Origin: Paenibacillus sp. SYP-B3998
GTDB lineage: Bacteria; Bacillota; Bacilli; Paenibacillales; NBRC-103111
Direction of reading: 5' to 3'
DNA length: 64,000 nucleotides
Assembly (NCBI RefSeq): GCF_010820665.1
Contig: NZ_JAAIKC010000016.1
Coordinates: 1-64,000 of the forward strand
The notes under the pieces were generated by a model. The model made no database searches. It had not been told where the DNA came from and saw only the letters and a list, made by a program, of their open reading frames with translations. Positions 1-15,100 of this stretch are shown one piece after another. The translations under genes were made by a program, and so were the position numbers. How positions within the stretch are numbered: the first letter of the stretch is position 1; each line of letters opens with the position of its first letter.

Positions 1-3000
1 CCATCCCCCCGATGGCCTGCGCCATCTCCTCTATCGTCGGATAGCGGAACACGTCACGCAGCGGCAAATTCACGCCCAGCTCCTTGTACAGCTTGCTCAC
101 TAGCGTCGTCGCCCGCAGCGAGTGTCCGCCGAGATCGAAGAAGTTGTCCTTCACGCTGGCGCTCGGCAAGCTGAGCACCTCTTGCCAGATGCGCGCCAGC
201 TGGGCTTCCAGGCGGGTGCGAGGCGCTACGAATTCCGCTCCCGTCTGCTTGTTCGCCTCTGGTGCCGGCAGCGCCCTTCGGTCGATCTTCCCGTTCTGCG
301 TCAGCGGCATGCTTGCCAGCTGCACAAAGTACGACGGGATCATATACCCCGGCAGTTCCTGCGACAACGCGCCTCGCAGCTCGCCCGCCGTCAGCGCCGC
401 TTCCGCCACGAAGTATGCGCACAGCTGCTTCTGCCCGGCTTCGTCCTCCAGCGCTAGCACTGTCGCTTCGTGCAGTCCCGCCACTTTCAGCAGCTGCGCC
501 TCCACTTCCCCTAGCTCGATGCGGAAGCCCCGAATCTTCACTTGGTGGTCAATCCGGCCCAGGTACTCGATGTTGCCATCTGGCAGCCATCTCGCCAAAT
601 CTCCCGTTCGGTACATCCGCTCCTCTGGCGCAAACGGGTTCTTCACAAACTTTTCGTCCGTCAAATCGGGACGACCCCAATAGCCGCGTCCCACGCAATC
701 CCCGGATACGTACAACTCCCCGCCGATTCCGATAGGCTGCACCTGTAGCCCCTCGTCCAAAATGTACAGCTTCGTATTGGCAATCGGCTTGCCAATCGGC
801 GGAAGCCCAGCCGCAATCGCTTCTGGCTGCATCGTGAACGCTGTCACGACATGCGTTTCCGACGGGCCGTAGTGATTGTGCAAATGGATGCCTCGGCTTC
901 GCAAGATCGCCTCAATTTGCGGCGTCACGACAAGCTGCTCGCCAGCCGTGATAATGTGGCTGACGCAATGCGGGAATTGCTCGGCCCACTCCGCTTCGGT
1001 GAAGATGAACTTCAGGAACGCTACTGGCAGATACAACACCTCGATCTTGCTTTCCTCGATGCGCGCAAACAATCGTTTCGGGTCTTTGCGCACCTCATTG
1101 CCAATCAGGCACAGGCATCCGCCGAACAGCAAGGCGGAGAACATCTCCTGATAACACACATCAAAGCTGCCTGACGCATACTGCAAAACAGGCGACGGGA
1201 ACGGGATGTTCGTTGCCGTGAACTGATACTGCAATAAGTTCGCCAGATTGCGATGCTCCAGCATCACGCCCTTGGGATTCCCCGTCGTTCCCGACGTATA
1301 GATGATATAAAGCAAATGCGAAGCGTCGTTTTCGTTCGGCAAGTTCTCCTCACGGCCTTCGTATAACGAAGCATCGTGAACATCGATCTTCTCCACTTCT
1401 GGCTGAATCGACGCAAACCACGGCTGCTCCGTCAGCACGAGCCTTGCTCCGCTGCTTGCCAGCATGTAATGGATACGCGTTTGCGGGTACTCCGGATCGA
1501 TCGGCACGAACGTTCCGCCCGCCTTCAGCACCGCAAGGACGCTGACGACCATCTCGATGGAGCGGTCGACCATGATGCCGACAGGCTGCTGCGCCGTAAC
1601 GCCGCTGTCTCTCAGCGTCCACGCCAGCTGATTCGCTCTCGCATTCAGCTCCCGATACGTCAATTGCTGGTTCTCGAAGTCGACAGCCGTCGCTTCTGGC
1701 GTGCGATCTGCCTGCTCCTCGAACAGCTCGTGGATCGTCTTCTCGCGCGGATAATCCGCTGCCGTGTCATTGAACACGTCCATCATCTGCGCCTGCTCCG
1801 CTGCCGTCACCATTTGAAGCTGCGCAAGGCTCGCTTGCGGATCGCTGATCACGGCGTCGATCAATTGCTCAAAGTGCCCCGCCATCCGCTCCACGGTTTC
1901 TTTCTTATACAAAGCAGTTGCAAACTCGATGCTACAAAGGATACCTTCTTCGACTTCGCCAGCCTGGAAGGTCAGGTCGAATTTGGCCACCGTATGCTCA
2001 TTCTCATACGGCTTGAACTGCAGCTCATGAATGTTCATATCGCCTTGTTCCGTGTTTTGGAGAATAAACATCGTGTCGAACACCGGGTTGCGGCTTATAT
2101 CCCGCCTTACTTGCACGTTCTCCACGAGCTCCTCAAACGGGTAATGCTGGTTCTCGTAGGCGCTGAGCGTCGTTTCCTTGACTTCCTCCAAATAAGAGAG
2201 GAACGATTTCTCTCCTGCTGGATAGCTGCGAATCGTCAGTGTGCCTACGAACATGCCGATCAGCGGCTGCAAATCTCCGTGCGTTCGTCCCGCAATCGGC
2301 GTTCCGACGATGATGTCTTCCTGCCCGGTATATTTATGCAGCATCGCCGTATAGGCGGCTAACAGCACCATGTACAACGTCGCTCCGTTTTCCACCGCCA
2401 TGCGCCGTAATCTCTCGCTCTTCTGAGCATCGATCATAAATGGCAGCACGTCGCCCTCGAAACTTTGCGCCGCTGGACGCACATAGTCCGTCGGCATTTC
2501 CAGTACAGGCAGCTCCCCGCCGAGCGCCTTCAGCCAGTAGGCTTCTTCCTGCTGCAGGTACTCCTTCTGCGCTGCGGACTGCTGCCACACCGCATAGTCC
2601 TTGTACTGAATGCGAAGCGGCTGGAGCTCCTCTCCGCCATATAGGCGAACAAAATCATTGATGAGAATCCCCATCGATGCTCCGTCGGAGACGATGTGAT
2701 GCATGTCAAACATCAGTATGTGGCGCTCCTTCGCAAGCGCGATCAGGCCTACCCGCAAGAGCGGCGGCTTCGCCAGATCGAACGCGCGAACGAATCCACG
2801 CACCCTGTCGGGAGCTTCTTCCACGCTCGCCTGCATATAGGCGACCGCGAAATCCACTTCCTGGTGTATGCGCTGCATCGGTTCGCCATCCACCATTTCA
2901 AAGCCGGTGCGCAGTGCCTCATGACGCGCGATCAGTCCGCGGAACGCCCTCTCCAAGCGATCCCTATCGAGCGATCCTTCGAGCAGCATCATTTGCGGCA

Positions 3001-3140
3001 TGTTGTAGCTCAGCTCCGCGCCTTCCAATTGATGCAAAATGTACAGCCTCTTCTGGGCGGAGGAAACCGGGTAGTACGCCTGATCGGCAGCCTGCGGAAT
3101 AACACTGTACGTCATCTGCTTCGTCTCGTTCATAACTTGA
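1..3140 (-). other. NRPS module 6: C-A(Pro)-T, then cut by the edge
   Basis: C6 is L-acceptor (MHHIVSDG near 2682-2702). The A6 code reads D-V-Q-L-I-A-H-V-V-K (FDVCYQE, VLYLPVAF, IITAGEQ, NHYGPSETHVV), identical to the proline code. The carrier serine is at 119-121. The frame is still open at base 2, in the linker after the T domain (PTIEEMAQAIGG), so at least one more domain lies outside the window. Confidence 0.9.
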
Positions 3141-6100
3141 GCCAGTCCTTCCACCGTAGGGAAACGGAACACGTCCCGCAGCGGAACACTGACACCCATT
3201 TCCTTGTGCACCCTACTGACCAATGTGGTGGCGCGCAAGGAGTGTCCCCCGATTTCGAAGAAGTTGTCCTTCACGCCGACCTTCGCCAGTCCAAGCACCT
3301 CTTGCCAGATGATTGCCAGTCCAGCTTCCAGTTCGGTGCGAGGCGCGACATACTCGCCTCCCATATGGATGCTTCCTTCCGGCGCCGGCAGCGCCTTGCG
3401 GTCGAGCTTTCCATTAGGTGTAAGCGGCATCCGCCCCATCTGTATGAAGTACGACGGGATCATATACCCTGGCAGCTCTTGCGACAGCGCATTCCTGAGC
3501 GCGCCCACTGTGAGCTCGCTGTCCGCGACGAAGTACGCGCACAGCGCCTTCTGGCCGCTCTCGTCCTCGCGGGCGATGACAACCGTTTCCCGAACGCCTG
3601 CTATTTTCAGCAGCTGCGCTTCCACTTCCCCGATCTCGATGCGGTATCCGCGAATCTTCACCTGATGGTCGATCCGGCCTAAGTACTCGATGTTGCCATC
3701 TGGCATCCATCTGGCCAAGTCACCCGTTCGGTACATCCGCTCGCCCTCCGCAAACGGGATGGGCACGAACTTCTCTGCCGTCAGCTCGGGACGGTTCAGG
3801 TACCCTCTCGCCAGCCCCACGCCTGCGATGCACAGCTCTCCCGCCACCCCGATTGGCAGCAGCTGACCAAATGAATCCAACATGTAAATGCGATGATTAT
3901 GAATGGGACGACCGATAGAAACGCACTCCTGATCGCAAGCTTCTGATGAATTCGCCCAAATCGTTGTGCATACCGAATCTTCCGTAGGTCCATAGGCGTT
4001 AAAATACATCACTTTGTCTTTCCAGAGCTGAATTAACTCTGCGGAAGAGGCCGATCCTGCCGTAACCAGCTTCTTGAAGCTTGGCATGTTAGTTGGATTC
4101 AAGTAGATGGCATAGTTCGGAGGTAAGGTCCCCGTCGTAATACCATTTTTGTTCACATAGCTTTCGAATAAACGATAATCTTGGGCCGTCTCAGCCGTAG
4201 GGATGTATAAGGTAGCGCCAAAGAACAACGCCTGGAAAGTTTCCCAGCACGACGCATCAAATGAGAAGCTAGCGAATTGCACAATTCTGTCCTGAGCGTT
4301 CATTTGCAACGTTTCCTCAAACATTCGCTTCAAACTGCACAACCCGCGATGCTCGACCATAACTCCTTTTGGCTTGCCTGTCGTGCCTGACGTATAGATT
4401 ACATAAGCCAAATGATTCGGCTCCGTGACCAGTTCCAGATTCGAGCCATCCTCGCTGTAAGCATGCTCGTCTTCGAGCACCACAAGGTTCCCGGCATAAT
4501 CTACATGCTCCTGCAAATGGCGCTGCAGCAATACCAACTGCGCTCCTGAATCTTCCAGCATGTAGCGAATGCGCTCCTCTGGATATTCGGGATCGATCGG
4601 AACGTAAGCCCCTCCGGCCTTCAAGGTCGCCATAATAGCAACGACCATGTCAAGCGAACGCTCGGTCATAATGCCTACGAGTTGATCCGCCTGTACGCCC
4701 GCATCGCGCAGCGTTCGCGCCAAACGATTCGCCCGCTCGTTCAATTCCCGGTACGTCAATTGTTTGTCCTCAAACACAACCGCTGGCGCCTCTGGGTTCC
4801 GCTCGACCTGCTCCTCGAACAGCTGATGGATTGTCTTCTCCCGTGGATAGTCCGCTGCCGTGTCATTAAACACGTCCATAATCTCTAGCTTCTCGGCTGC
4901 GGTTGCCAACTCCAGCTCTCGCACGGCCACTTGCGGATTCGTCACGATCTGTTCGAGCACATGCACCAGATGCCCCTTCAACCGTTCTACGGTCGTACGA
5001 TCAAACACGTGTGCATTGTAATCGAAGCGAATCGCAATCTCTTCGCCAGGAACGATCATCAGGTTAAAGTCATAGTTCGTTTGTTCTGCCACCTGGACGT
5101 CCGTAATCGTCAGATTTCCGCCATCATTCTGGCTTCCAGCCTTCTCCATCTGTTCTTCGACAGGATAGTTCTCGAACACCATGACGTGGTTGATCAGATC
5201 TTGCTTTTGTGCGCTTTGAGCCTGGATCTCGAACAGCGGATAGTAATCGTAGCTACCGGAATCCAGTGCCTGTCTTTGCAGGCTGCCCATCACCTCGGCA
5301 AAGCTCGCCCCCGCCTCGCACGACACGCGAACCGGTATCGTGTTAATAAATAACCCGATCATCTCTTCAATTCCCGGTATTTCTGCTGGTCTTCCCGATA
5401 CGACGCTACCGAATACCACATCGCCCGTTCCGTTATACTTCTGTAGCAGAACGCCCCATGCCGCTTGCATGAACGTATTCAGCGTCACCTGATGCTGCTT
5501 CGCCACCCGGCTCATTCGTCCGCTGAAGTTTTTATCCAACTTGCACACGACGTGTTCTGCAGCATACTCGTCGCTTCTTCCTTGCGCTTTCCTTTGCGGC
5601 AGCACAGACTGCCCATCGTAACCGGCCAAATACTCAGCCCAATATCTGGACGCCGCTTCCCCATCCTGCTTCTCCAGCCACTCGATATATTGACTGTAGG
5701 GAGGCACAGCTGTTTGCTCGGGATGAATTTGCTGCGCGTACGCAGCATACGTTTCAAATAATTCTTTGGCGACCAGCGGCAAGCACCAACCGTCCATTAG
5801 AATGTGGTGGGAGCTCCAGATCACCAGGTAGCTTTCTTCTCCAGTACGTACCACCGTTACGCGCATCAGTTCATCCTGCTCCAGATCAAATCCCCGCGCC
5901 TTATCTGCTTTCGCCAAGCGCTCGATGGACGCGTTCCGCTCGCCTTCCTGCACATCGCGCAAATCTTCATAAGCGAATCCAACGAATCCACTCTGCTTGT
6001 CCCGGTACACGATTTGCAGGGGTTCCCCGCTCGAATCCCTGTAGAAGTTCGTCCGTAGCACAGCATGGTGTGCAGCTAATGCATGCCAACTATTGGCGAA

Positions 6101-9100
6101 CTGTTCCACATCGAGCGTTCCTTGCAAGGTGAACCGCGTTTGTTCGAAATAGGCTCCTGTATGCTGATCCAACCTGCTGTGGAACCACATGCCCTTTTGC
6201 ATCGGCGTCAGCGTGTAGATGTTTTCGATTTCCCCCCTGTCACGTGTTCGTTCTACAATTCGCTCTAGTTCTTCTACATCTAGTCCCTTGAGTAAAACAT
6301 CGCTCGGCGTTAATTCCGCAAGCTCTTTCGCTGCACAATGCGCGATGATCGCTTGGAGACTTTCCTGCAGCCATGCAGCCAAATCTTCCATCGTCTCTCT
6401 TTGATATTCCTCCCCGTTATAGCTCAGATTGAGCGACAACGAGCCTTCTGTAATCATCCCATTGATGTCTAGCAAAAACTTACGCGCTTGTAAACCGCTC
6501 ATTTCTGCCCCGCTCGAATAAGGCGAGAGTTCCAGGTCATTGTTTTGCAAATCTTGATCGAACTGTCCTAAATAGTTAAAGCGAATTTCGGACGCTCTCC
6601 CCCATACAGCTGAATCCGCATTCTCGGATAAATATCGGCATAGGCCATATCCGATCCCCTTGTTCGGGATCTGACGCAAATCTTCCTTCACCTTCTTGAT
6701 CCAATGGGATAAGCTTTGGCCAGCTTGGATCTCAAGCACTATTGGATACTCACTTGTCAACCATCCCACGGTGCGCGTGATATCGATATCCGTTAGGATA
6801 GATTCGCGTCCGTGCCCTTCCAGGTTGACCCGTAAACGCTCGTGACCGCTCCATTTCTGTACAGCCATCCCTAGCGCCGTTAACAGAATGTCATTCATCT
6901 CCGTGTTATACGCCCGGTGTACTTGCTTGAGCAGCTGCTCCGTTTCTTCTCGGCTCCACTGAATAACAATGGATTCACTATCCCGCTGCAAGGAATGCTC
7001 CGCTTCCAGATCCTTAGGCAGCTGTTTCGTTTCGATTTGCCCGATGCGCTCCCAGTACGCCCGTTCGTCCGCTATCACCGCGCTTTGCGCATACGCCGCA
7101 AGCTGCTCGGACCATGTGCGGTACGCATCGGTCTTCGCTGGCAGGCGGATCTCTTCGCCCTGCACGGCTTGCTCATAGCTGCTTGCGATATCTTCCAGCA
7201 AAATCCGCCACGATACACCGTCGATCACGCCGTGATGAATGACGATCAGCAAATGATCCCCGTCCGCACACTGGAACAGCCCAGCCTTCACCAGCGGACC
7301 CGTCTCCAGATTCATACGGCTTTGAATCTCGTTTGCTTTCGCTTCGATGGCCTGTTCAAGCGCCGCTTCTCCTCTGAAATCCACCACTTCCAGGCTGTAA
7401 AGCTCGCCCTCGGCGATGCCTCGGTTCCATCCGATATGCTCGCCGTTGTCCGCCATGCGGAACACCATCCGCAGCGCATCGTGATGCTCCGTTACCTTCT
7501 GCATCACCTTGCGGATCACCCCTTCGTCGAATCCTTCCTTCCGATACAGCATGACCGATTGATTGAAGTGATGCGGATCGGCAAACTGCTGCTCAAAGAA
7601 CCATTTCTGAATCGGCAGCAGCACTGCCTCTCCAGTCGCTTCGCCCTGATCGGCCATTCTCGCTACAGGCTGAACATGCAAGACCAGCTGCGCGATGATC
7701 GGATATTTGAACAAATCGCGGATTTCCAGCTTGTAACCAGCTTGATGCAATCTGGAAGATACCTGAATCGATTTGATCGAATCGCCACCCAGCTCGAAGA
7801 AGTGGTCCGTCACTCCGACACGTTCTGCGCCCAACACGGCCTGCCAAACAGCTGCAAGCGTCTTCTCCAGCTCGGTGCGAGGCGCGACATACTCGCCTCC
7901 CGTATGGATGCTTCCTTCCGGCATCGGCAGCGCCTTGCGGTCGAGCTTGCCGTTTGCCGATAACGGCATCTGCGCCAGCTGTACAAAATACGACGGGATC
8001 ATGTATCCCGGCAGCTCTTGCGACAGCGCATCCCTGAGCGCGCCCACCGTGAGCTCGCTGTCCGCGACGAAGTATGCGCACAGCGCCTTCTGACCGCTTT
8101 CGTCCTCGCGGGCGACGACGACCGTTTCCCGAACGCCTGCTATTTTCAGCAGCTGCGCTTCCACTTCCCCGATCTCGATGCGGTATCCGCGAATTTTCAC
8201 CTGATGGTCGATCCGGCCTAAGTACTCGATGTTGCCATCTGGCATCCATCTGGCCAAGTCGCCCGTTCGGTACATCCGCTCGCCCTCCGCAAACGGGATG
8301 GACACGAACTTCTCTGCCGTCAGCTCGGGACGGTTCAAGTACCCTCTCGCCAGTCCCACGCCTGCGATGCATAATTCCCCTGCCACGCCAATCGGCTGCA
8401 ATTGGTTTTCGCTGCCCACGATATAGATTTGCGTGTTGTCGATCGGTTTCCCAATCGGTACGCTGCTGTACACCTGATCGGCCTGACAGTCGAAATATGT
8501 CACATCCACAGTCGCTTCCGTAGGCCCGTACAGGTTAATGAGCCGCGCTCCATTCACTGGCGCGATATAACGATAGAATCTCTCCACCTGCGTAGCGATC
8601 AACGCTTCACCGCTCGTAAACACTTGCCGCAGCGTTGACAGCTTGCTTCTCAGCTCCTGCTCTGGCTGCTGCTCCACGTACTCCAAGAAGGCGTGCAGCA
8701 TTGATGGCACAAAATGCATTGTGCTGATATGCCCGCGTGCGATGGTTTCCACAATCGCAGCAGGGCTCTTTTCCCCACCAACAGGCAGCAGACATACTTT
8801 GGCGCCTATGAAAGCCCACCAGAACAGCTCCCACACGGATACGTCGAACGTGATGGCCGTTTTCTGCAGGATCGTGTCCCCTTCGCCAATCGCGTATTGC
8901 TTCTGCATCCACATCAAGCGGTTAATGACCGAACCGTGCTCGACCACAACCCCTTTCGGTCGTCCCGTCGTTCCTGACGTATAGATGACATAGGCCGCAT
9001 CTCCCGCGTTGTTAACGTTAGCCAGATTCGAGCCGTCAGGATGGTAGGCATCCTCGTCATCCAAGTTCAGCACAGTGCCTGCAAACGATGCGCGCGACAC

Positions 9101-12100
9101 GCTCTCTTGCAAATGGCCCTGCACCAAGAGCAGCTTCGCTCCCGAATCCTCCAGCAAGTAGCGGATCCGCTCTTCCGGGAACTCTGGATCGATCGGCACA
9201 TAGGCCCCGCCAGCTTTCAGAATCGCCATGGTACCTACCATCATGGCAAGCGAACGCTCAGTCATGATGCCGACGAGCTGATCCGCTTCTACGCCTGCTT
9301 CGCGCAGCGTTCGCGCCAATTGGTTCGCCCGCTCGTTCAATTCGCGGTACGTAAGATGCGCTTCTTCGAACACGACCGCCATCGCTTCTGGGTTGCGCTC
9401 CACCTGCTCCTCGAACATCCGATGAATCGTCTTCTCCCGCGGATAGTCTGCTGCCGTATCGTTGAACGCGGTGACAAGCTCCGTCTTCTCTTCCGCAGTC
9501 AGCATGCCAAGCGTTGCAAGTGTTGCCTCAGGTGTGTCCACAATGGCCTGGATCAATTGCTCGAAGTGCTTCACCATGCGTGCTGCCGTTTCCGGCTTAA
9601 ACAAAGAAATCGCATATTCAAAGTTACATGCCAAGCCGTCTTTCTCTTCTGTCACATCCAGGCTCAGATCAAATTTCGACACGGTATGTTCCCTCGGGTA
9701 TGGCTTCATGCCAAGCCCTTGCAGATTCAATTCCTTGTTCTCCGTGTTTTGTAGAACAAACATCGCGTCAAAGAGCGGATTACGACTCAAATCTCTAGCT
9801 ACGTTTAATTTATCTACCAATTCTTCAAACGGATACTCCTGATGGGCATAGGCCCCAAATGTCGTTTCCTTGACTTCTTCCAGATAAGAGAGGAACGTTT
9901 TCTCAGCAGCCGGATAATGGCGGATGACGAGCGTATTCACGAACATCCCGATCAGCGGTTGCAAGTCTCGGTGCGTTCTTCCCGCAATCGGCGTTCCCAC
10001 AATGATGTCTTCTTGTCCTGTGTACTTATGCAGCAGCGTCGTATAGGCGGCTAATAACACCATGTACAACGTCGATCCGGTTTCTGCCGCAATCCGATTC
10101 AATCCCGCGCTCTTCTGCGAATCTAGAAAGAACTGGAGTGAATTTCCATCGTATCTTTTAACAGCAGGACGTGCATAATCCACCGGCATTTCCAATACAG
10201 GCAGCTCTCCACCCAGCATATCCAACCAGTACGCTTCCTGTTTTTTCATCTTATCCATCTGCACTTCGGACAGCTGCCATGCGGCATAATCCTTGTACTG
10301 AAGACGAAGCGGCGTTAGTTCCTCTCTGCTATACAAGCGGACAAATTCTTCCATCAGAATCCCCATGGACACGCCATCGGAGACGATGTGATGCATGTCA
10401 AACATCAGGATATGGCGATCCTGCGCAAGCTCTATCAAGCCTACGCGTAAGAGCGGTGGCTTCGTAAGGTCAAACGCGCGAACAAATCCGCGCACAACTT
10501 CCATTGCTTCTAGGGGGCTAGCCTGCACATAGTCCACCGTAAAATCCACTTCCCGGTATACTCGCTGCATCGGTTCGCCATTCACCAGTTCAAACCCCGT
10601 GCGCAATGTCTCGTGACGCGCAATCAGCCCCCGGAACGTATCCTCGAACTGCTTACGATCAAGTAATCCTTCGATTTGCGTCACAGACGGGAGGTTATAG
10701 CTCATCTGCGCTCCTTCGATTTGATGCAGGATGTACAACCTCTTTTGGGCCGAGGAAACTGGATAATAATCGCTCTCTTCGATAAGTGGAATCGATGTAT
10801 ACGCTGCTTGTTCCATACCACTCACACGCTGCGCCAATTCCTCGATCGTAGAGAAGCGGAAAACGTCTCTCAGTGGTACACTGACATTCAATTCCTGATG
10901 CATCTTGCTAACCAACGTCGTTGCACGCAAGGAGTGTCCGCCAAGATCGAAGAAGTTGTCCCTTACCCCGACCTTCTCCAGCCCGAGCACTTCCTGCCAA
11001 ATGCGCGCCAGCTTCACTTCCAACGGTGTATGCGGAGCCATATACTCCCCACCTGTATGCACGCTGCCTTCAGGAGCAGGCAGCGCCTTACGGTCTATTT
11101 TCCCGTTCGGCGTTAACGGCATCCGCGCCAGTTGTACGAAGTACGATGGAATCATATAACCCGGCAGTTCTTGCGACAACACACTTTTCAGGTCGCTGAC
11201 CGTAAGCTCGCGCTCGGCCACGAAGTAAGCGCACAGCTGATTCTGCCCATCTGCGTCTTCACGCGCTATGACGACTGCCTCTTGTACGGACGCGACTTTC
11301 AAGACTTGGGCTTCCACCTCGCCAAGTTCAATCCGGTAACCGCGAATTTTCACCTGATGGTCGATCCGTCCTAAATATTCAATATTTCCATCTGGCAGCC
11401 ATCTTGCCAAATCGCCCGTTCGATACATCCGCTCTCCTGCTGCAAACGGGTTATCCACAAACTTCTCTGCGCTCAGTTCCGGACGATTGAAATAGCCTCT
11501 AGCCACTCCCTCTCCTCCAAGACACAACTCGCCTGCCACTCCGATAGGCTGCAGACGGGATGCGCGATCCACGATCCACGCTTGTACATTCCCTAGCGGC
11601 CTTCCGATAGGAACGTTTGCCATTCCTCCTAATCCTAAGCCCGTTGCATACTTGGTAGCATAAATCGTCGATTCCGTAGGTCCGTAGATATTCTCCAATT
11701 TAGTTTTCCACGGTAACTTGTGATGCTCTTCCACCAATTTGGCCGGCAGCGCCTCTCCGGCAACAAAAATATATTTGAGCGATTGGAATTTCGCAGGATC
11801 TGTTTCCCTCAAATCGTTTAATAATGCGCTAAACATTGAGGGGACAAAATTCACATGTGTAATTTGTTTCTCCTCTAGCGCCTTTAATAAAGAAGCAGGA
11901 TCTTTCTCCTGACCTTGCGGCAAAACAACCAGTTTCCCCTTACCGACAAACCATCCGAACAGCTCTGCCACGGACACATCGAACGTATACGTTGTCTTTA
12001 ACAGATACCCGTCGTCCGCTAACATCGGGTATTCGTTCTCCAGTTGACTTAAAATGTGGACAACCGATCGGTGTTCCACCATAACGCCCTTTGGCATGCC

Positions 12101-15100
12101 AGTCGATCCTGATGTATAGATCACGTACGCCAGATGATCAGGTCCTGCTAATGGCTCTAGGTTGGAACCGTCTTTGTGGTAGCTTTGTTCATCTTCCAGC
12201 AGCACGAGTTCTCCCGTATAAGACACACGATCCTGCAGATGACGCTGTAGCACTAATAGATTTGCCCCAGAATCTTCCAACATATAACTGATACGCTCTT
12301 CCGGGTATTCCGGATCAATGGGGACGTAAGCCCCGCCCGCTTTCAAGATCGCCATAATGCCAACCATCATTTCAAATGAACGCTCGACCATTATGCCCAC
12401 TAACTGATCTGCCTGTACCCCTCTGTCTCGCAACGTTCTCGCCAACCGATTGGCTCGCTCGTTTAATTCCCGATACGTGAGCTGCTCATCCTCAAAAACA
12501 ACCGCCACCGCTTCCGGGTTGCGCTCCGCCTGCTCCTCGAACAGCTGATGAATCGTCTGATCACGCGGATAGTCCGCTGCCGTGTCGTTGAACACATCTA
12601 TGATCTCTGTCTTTTCCGCTGCTGTCGTCAGTTCCAGTTCGCCCACAGCAACTTGCGGATTATCCACAATTTGTTCGAGCACATACACCAGATGTCCCTT
12701 CAACCGTTCTATGGTCGCGCGATCAAACACCTGTGCGTTGTAATCCAGGAGAAGGTGAATCGCTTCTCCGGGGAAAACCGTCAGATTGAAGTCGTAGTTC
12801 GTTTGTTCCGCAATTTGGACATCCACGATCGTCAGTTTTCCGCTATGATCGGTTCCGGCTTGCATGATCTGCTCGTCCATAGGATAGTTCTCGAACACGA
12901 TGATGTGGTTGATCAAATCCTGCTTTTGCGCGCTTTGCGCCTGAATCTCATACAACGGATAGTAGTCGAAGTTGCCGGAATCCAGCGCCTGCTTTTGCAG
13001 CCTTCCTATCACGTCTGCGAAGCTCGCATCCGAATCGCACGAGATGCGAACCGGTACCGTATTAATAAATAAACCGATCATCTCTTCAATTCCGCTGATT
13101 TCCGCAGGTCTTCCCGATACGACACTGCCGAATACCACATCGCTGGTGCCGTTATATTTTTGCAACACGACGCCCCATGCCGCTTGCATCAACGTATTCA
13201 GGGTTACCTGACGCTGCTGCGCCACCCGATTCATCTGTCCGCTCAAACTCTTATCTAATTCGCAAACGACATGCTCCGATACGTACGCTTCATCTGACCC
13301 TTTCGATTTCCCCTGCGGTAGTACTGTCTGCCCATCGTAACCTGCCAGGTACTCGGCCCAATAAGCGGATGCCGCTTCCCCGTCCTGCTTTTCCAACCAC
13401 TCGATGTATTGACTGTAAGAAGGCCCAACTGCCTGTTCAACGTGACCATGCTCCATGTATACGTTGTACGTCTCAAGCAATTCCTTGGCAATTAGCGGCA
13501 AACACCAACCGTCCATCAAAATGTGGTGGGAGCTCCAGAGCACCAAATGGCTTTCTTCTGAGATCCGCACCACCGTTACGCGCATCAACTCACCCTGCTC
13601 GAGATCGAATCCCCGCAGCTTATCCGCTATCGCCATGTTCTCGATATGCGCTTGGCGCTCATCTTCCTGTCTATCGCTCAAATCTTCATAAGCGAATCCA
13701 ATCTGCTTGCTTCGGTATACAATTTGCAGAGGCTCCCCATTCAAACCGCTGTAAAAATTCGTCCGTAATACAACATGTCGGGCCGCCAACGAGTTCCAAC
13801 TTTGGGCAAACACATCGGCATCGAGAATTCCATGCATGATAATACGAGTTTGTTCAAAATACGCACTCGTGTGACGGTCCATCTCGTTATGGAACCACAT
13901 GCCCTTTTGCATCGGCGTTAGCGTGTAGATATTCTCGATTTCCCCAATATGCTGCGTTTGTTCCGCAATCAGCTCCAGATCCTTCAAGCTCAGTCCCTTG
14001 AGGGAAACGTCGCTAGGCGTCAGTTCTGTCCGTTCTTTCGCTGCACAATGCTTGACGATCTCCTGAAGACTCTCTTGCAGCCATCCAGCCAAGTTCTCCA
14101 TCGTCTCTCTCTGATATTCCTTCACGCTGTAACTAAGGCTAAGCGACAACAATCCATCCGCGATCATGCCGTTGATGTCAAGCAGGTAGTTGCGGGTTTG
14201 CCTGCCGCTCCATTCCGCGCCGCTCGAATAATTCGATATTCCCATCTCATTGTTTTGCAAATCTTGATCGAACTGCCCCAGATAGTTGAAACTGATTTCC
14301 GGCATTGCACCCCATACGCCCTCGTCCGCTTGCTCAGACAAGTATCTGCATAGGCCATACCCGATTCCCTTGTTCGGAATCTGGCGCAAATCTTCCTTCA
14401 CCTTCTTGATCTGATAGGACAAGCTTCTGTCTGGCTCCATCTCCAGCATCACTGGATACTGGCTCGTAAACCATCCCACGGTGCGCGTAATGTCGATATC
14501 CGTCAGGATGGATTCGCGTCCGTGCCCTTCCAGATTGACCAACACGCGATCATGTCCGCTCCACTTCTGTATAGCCATCCCTAGCGCCGTTAACAGAATG
14601 TCGTTCATTTCCGTGTTATACGCCCTGTGTACTTGCTTGAGCAGCTGCTCCGTTTCCACTCGGTTCCACTGAATGACAATGGATTCGCTATACTGCTGCA
14701 AGGAATGCTCCGCTTCCAGATCCTTAGGCAGCGGCTTCGTTTCGATTTGCCCGATGCGCTCCCAATACGCCCGTTCGTCCGCTATCGTCGTACTTTGCGC
14801 ATACGCCGCAAGCTGCCCGGACCACGTTCGGTACGCATCGGTCTTCGCTGGCAGGCGAATCTCTTTACCCTGAACGGCTTGTTCGTATCCGCTTGCGATA
14901 TCTCCCAGCAAAATCCGCCACGATACGCCGTCGATCACGCTGTGATGAATGGCGATCAGCAAATGATCCCCTTCCGTACACTGGAACAGCCCAGCCTTCA
15001 CCAGCGGACCCGCCTCCAGATTCATCCGGCTCTGAATCTCGTTTGCTTTCGCTTCGATGGCCTGTTCGAGCTTCGCTTCTCCCCTGAAATCCACCACTTC

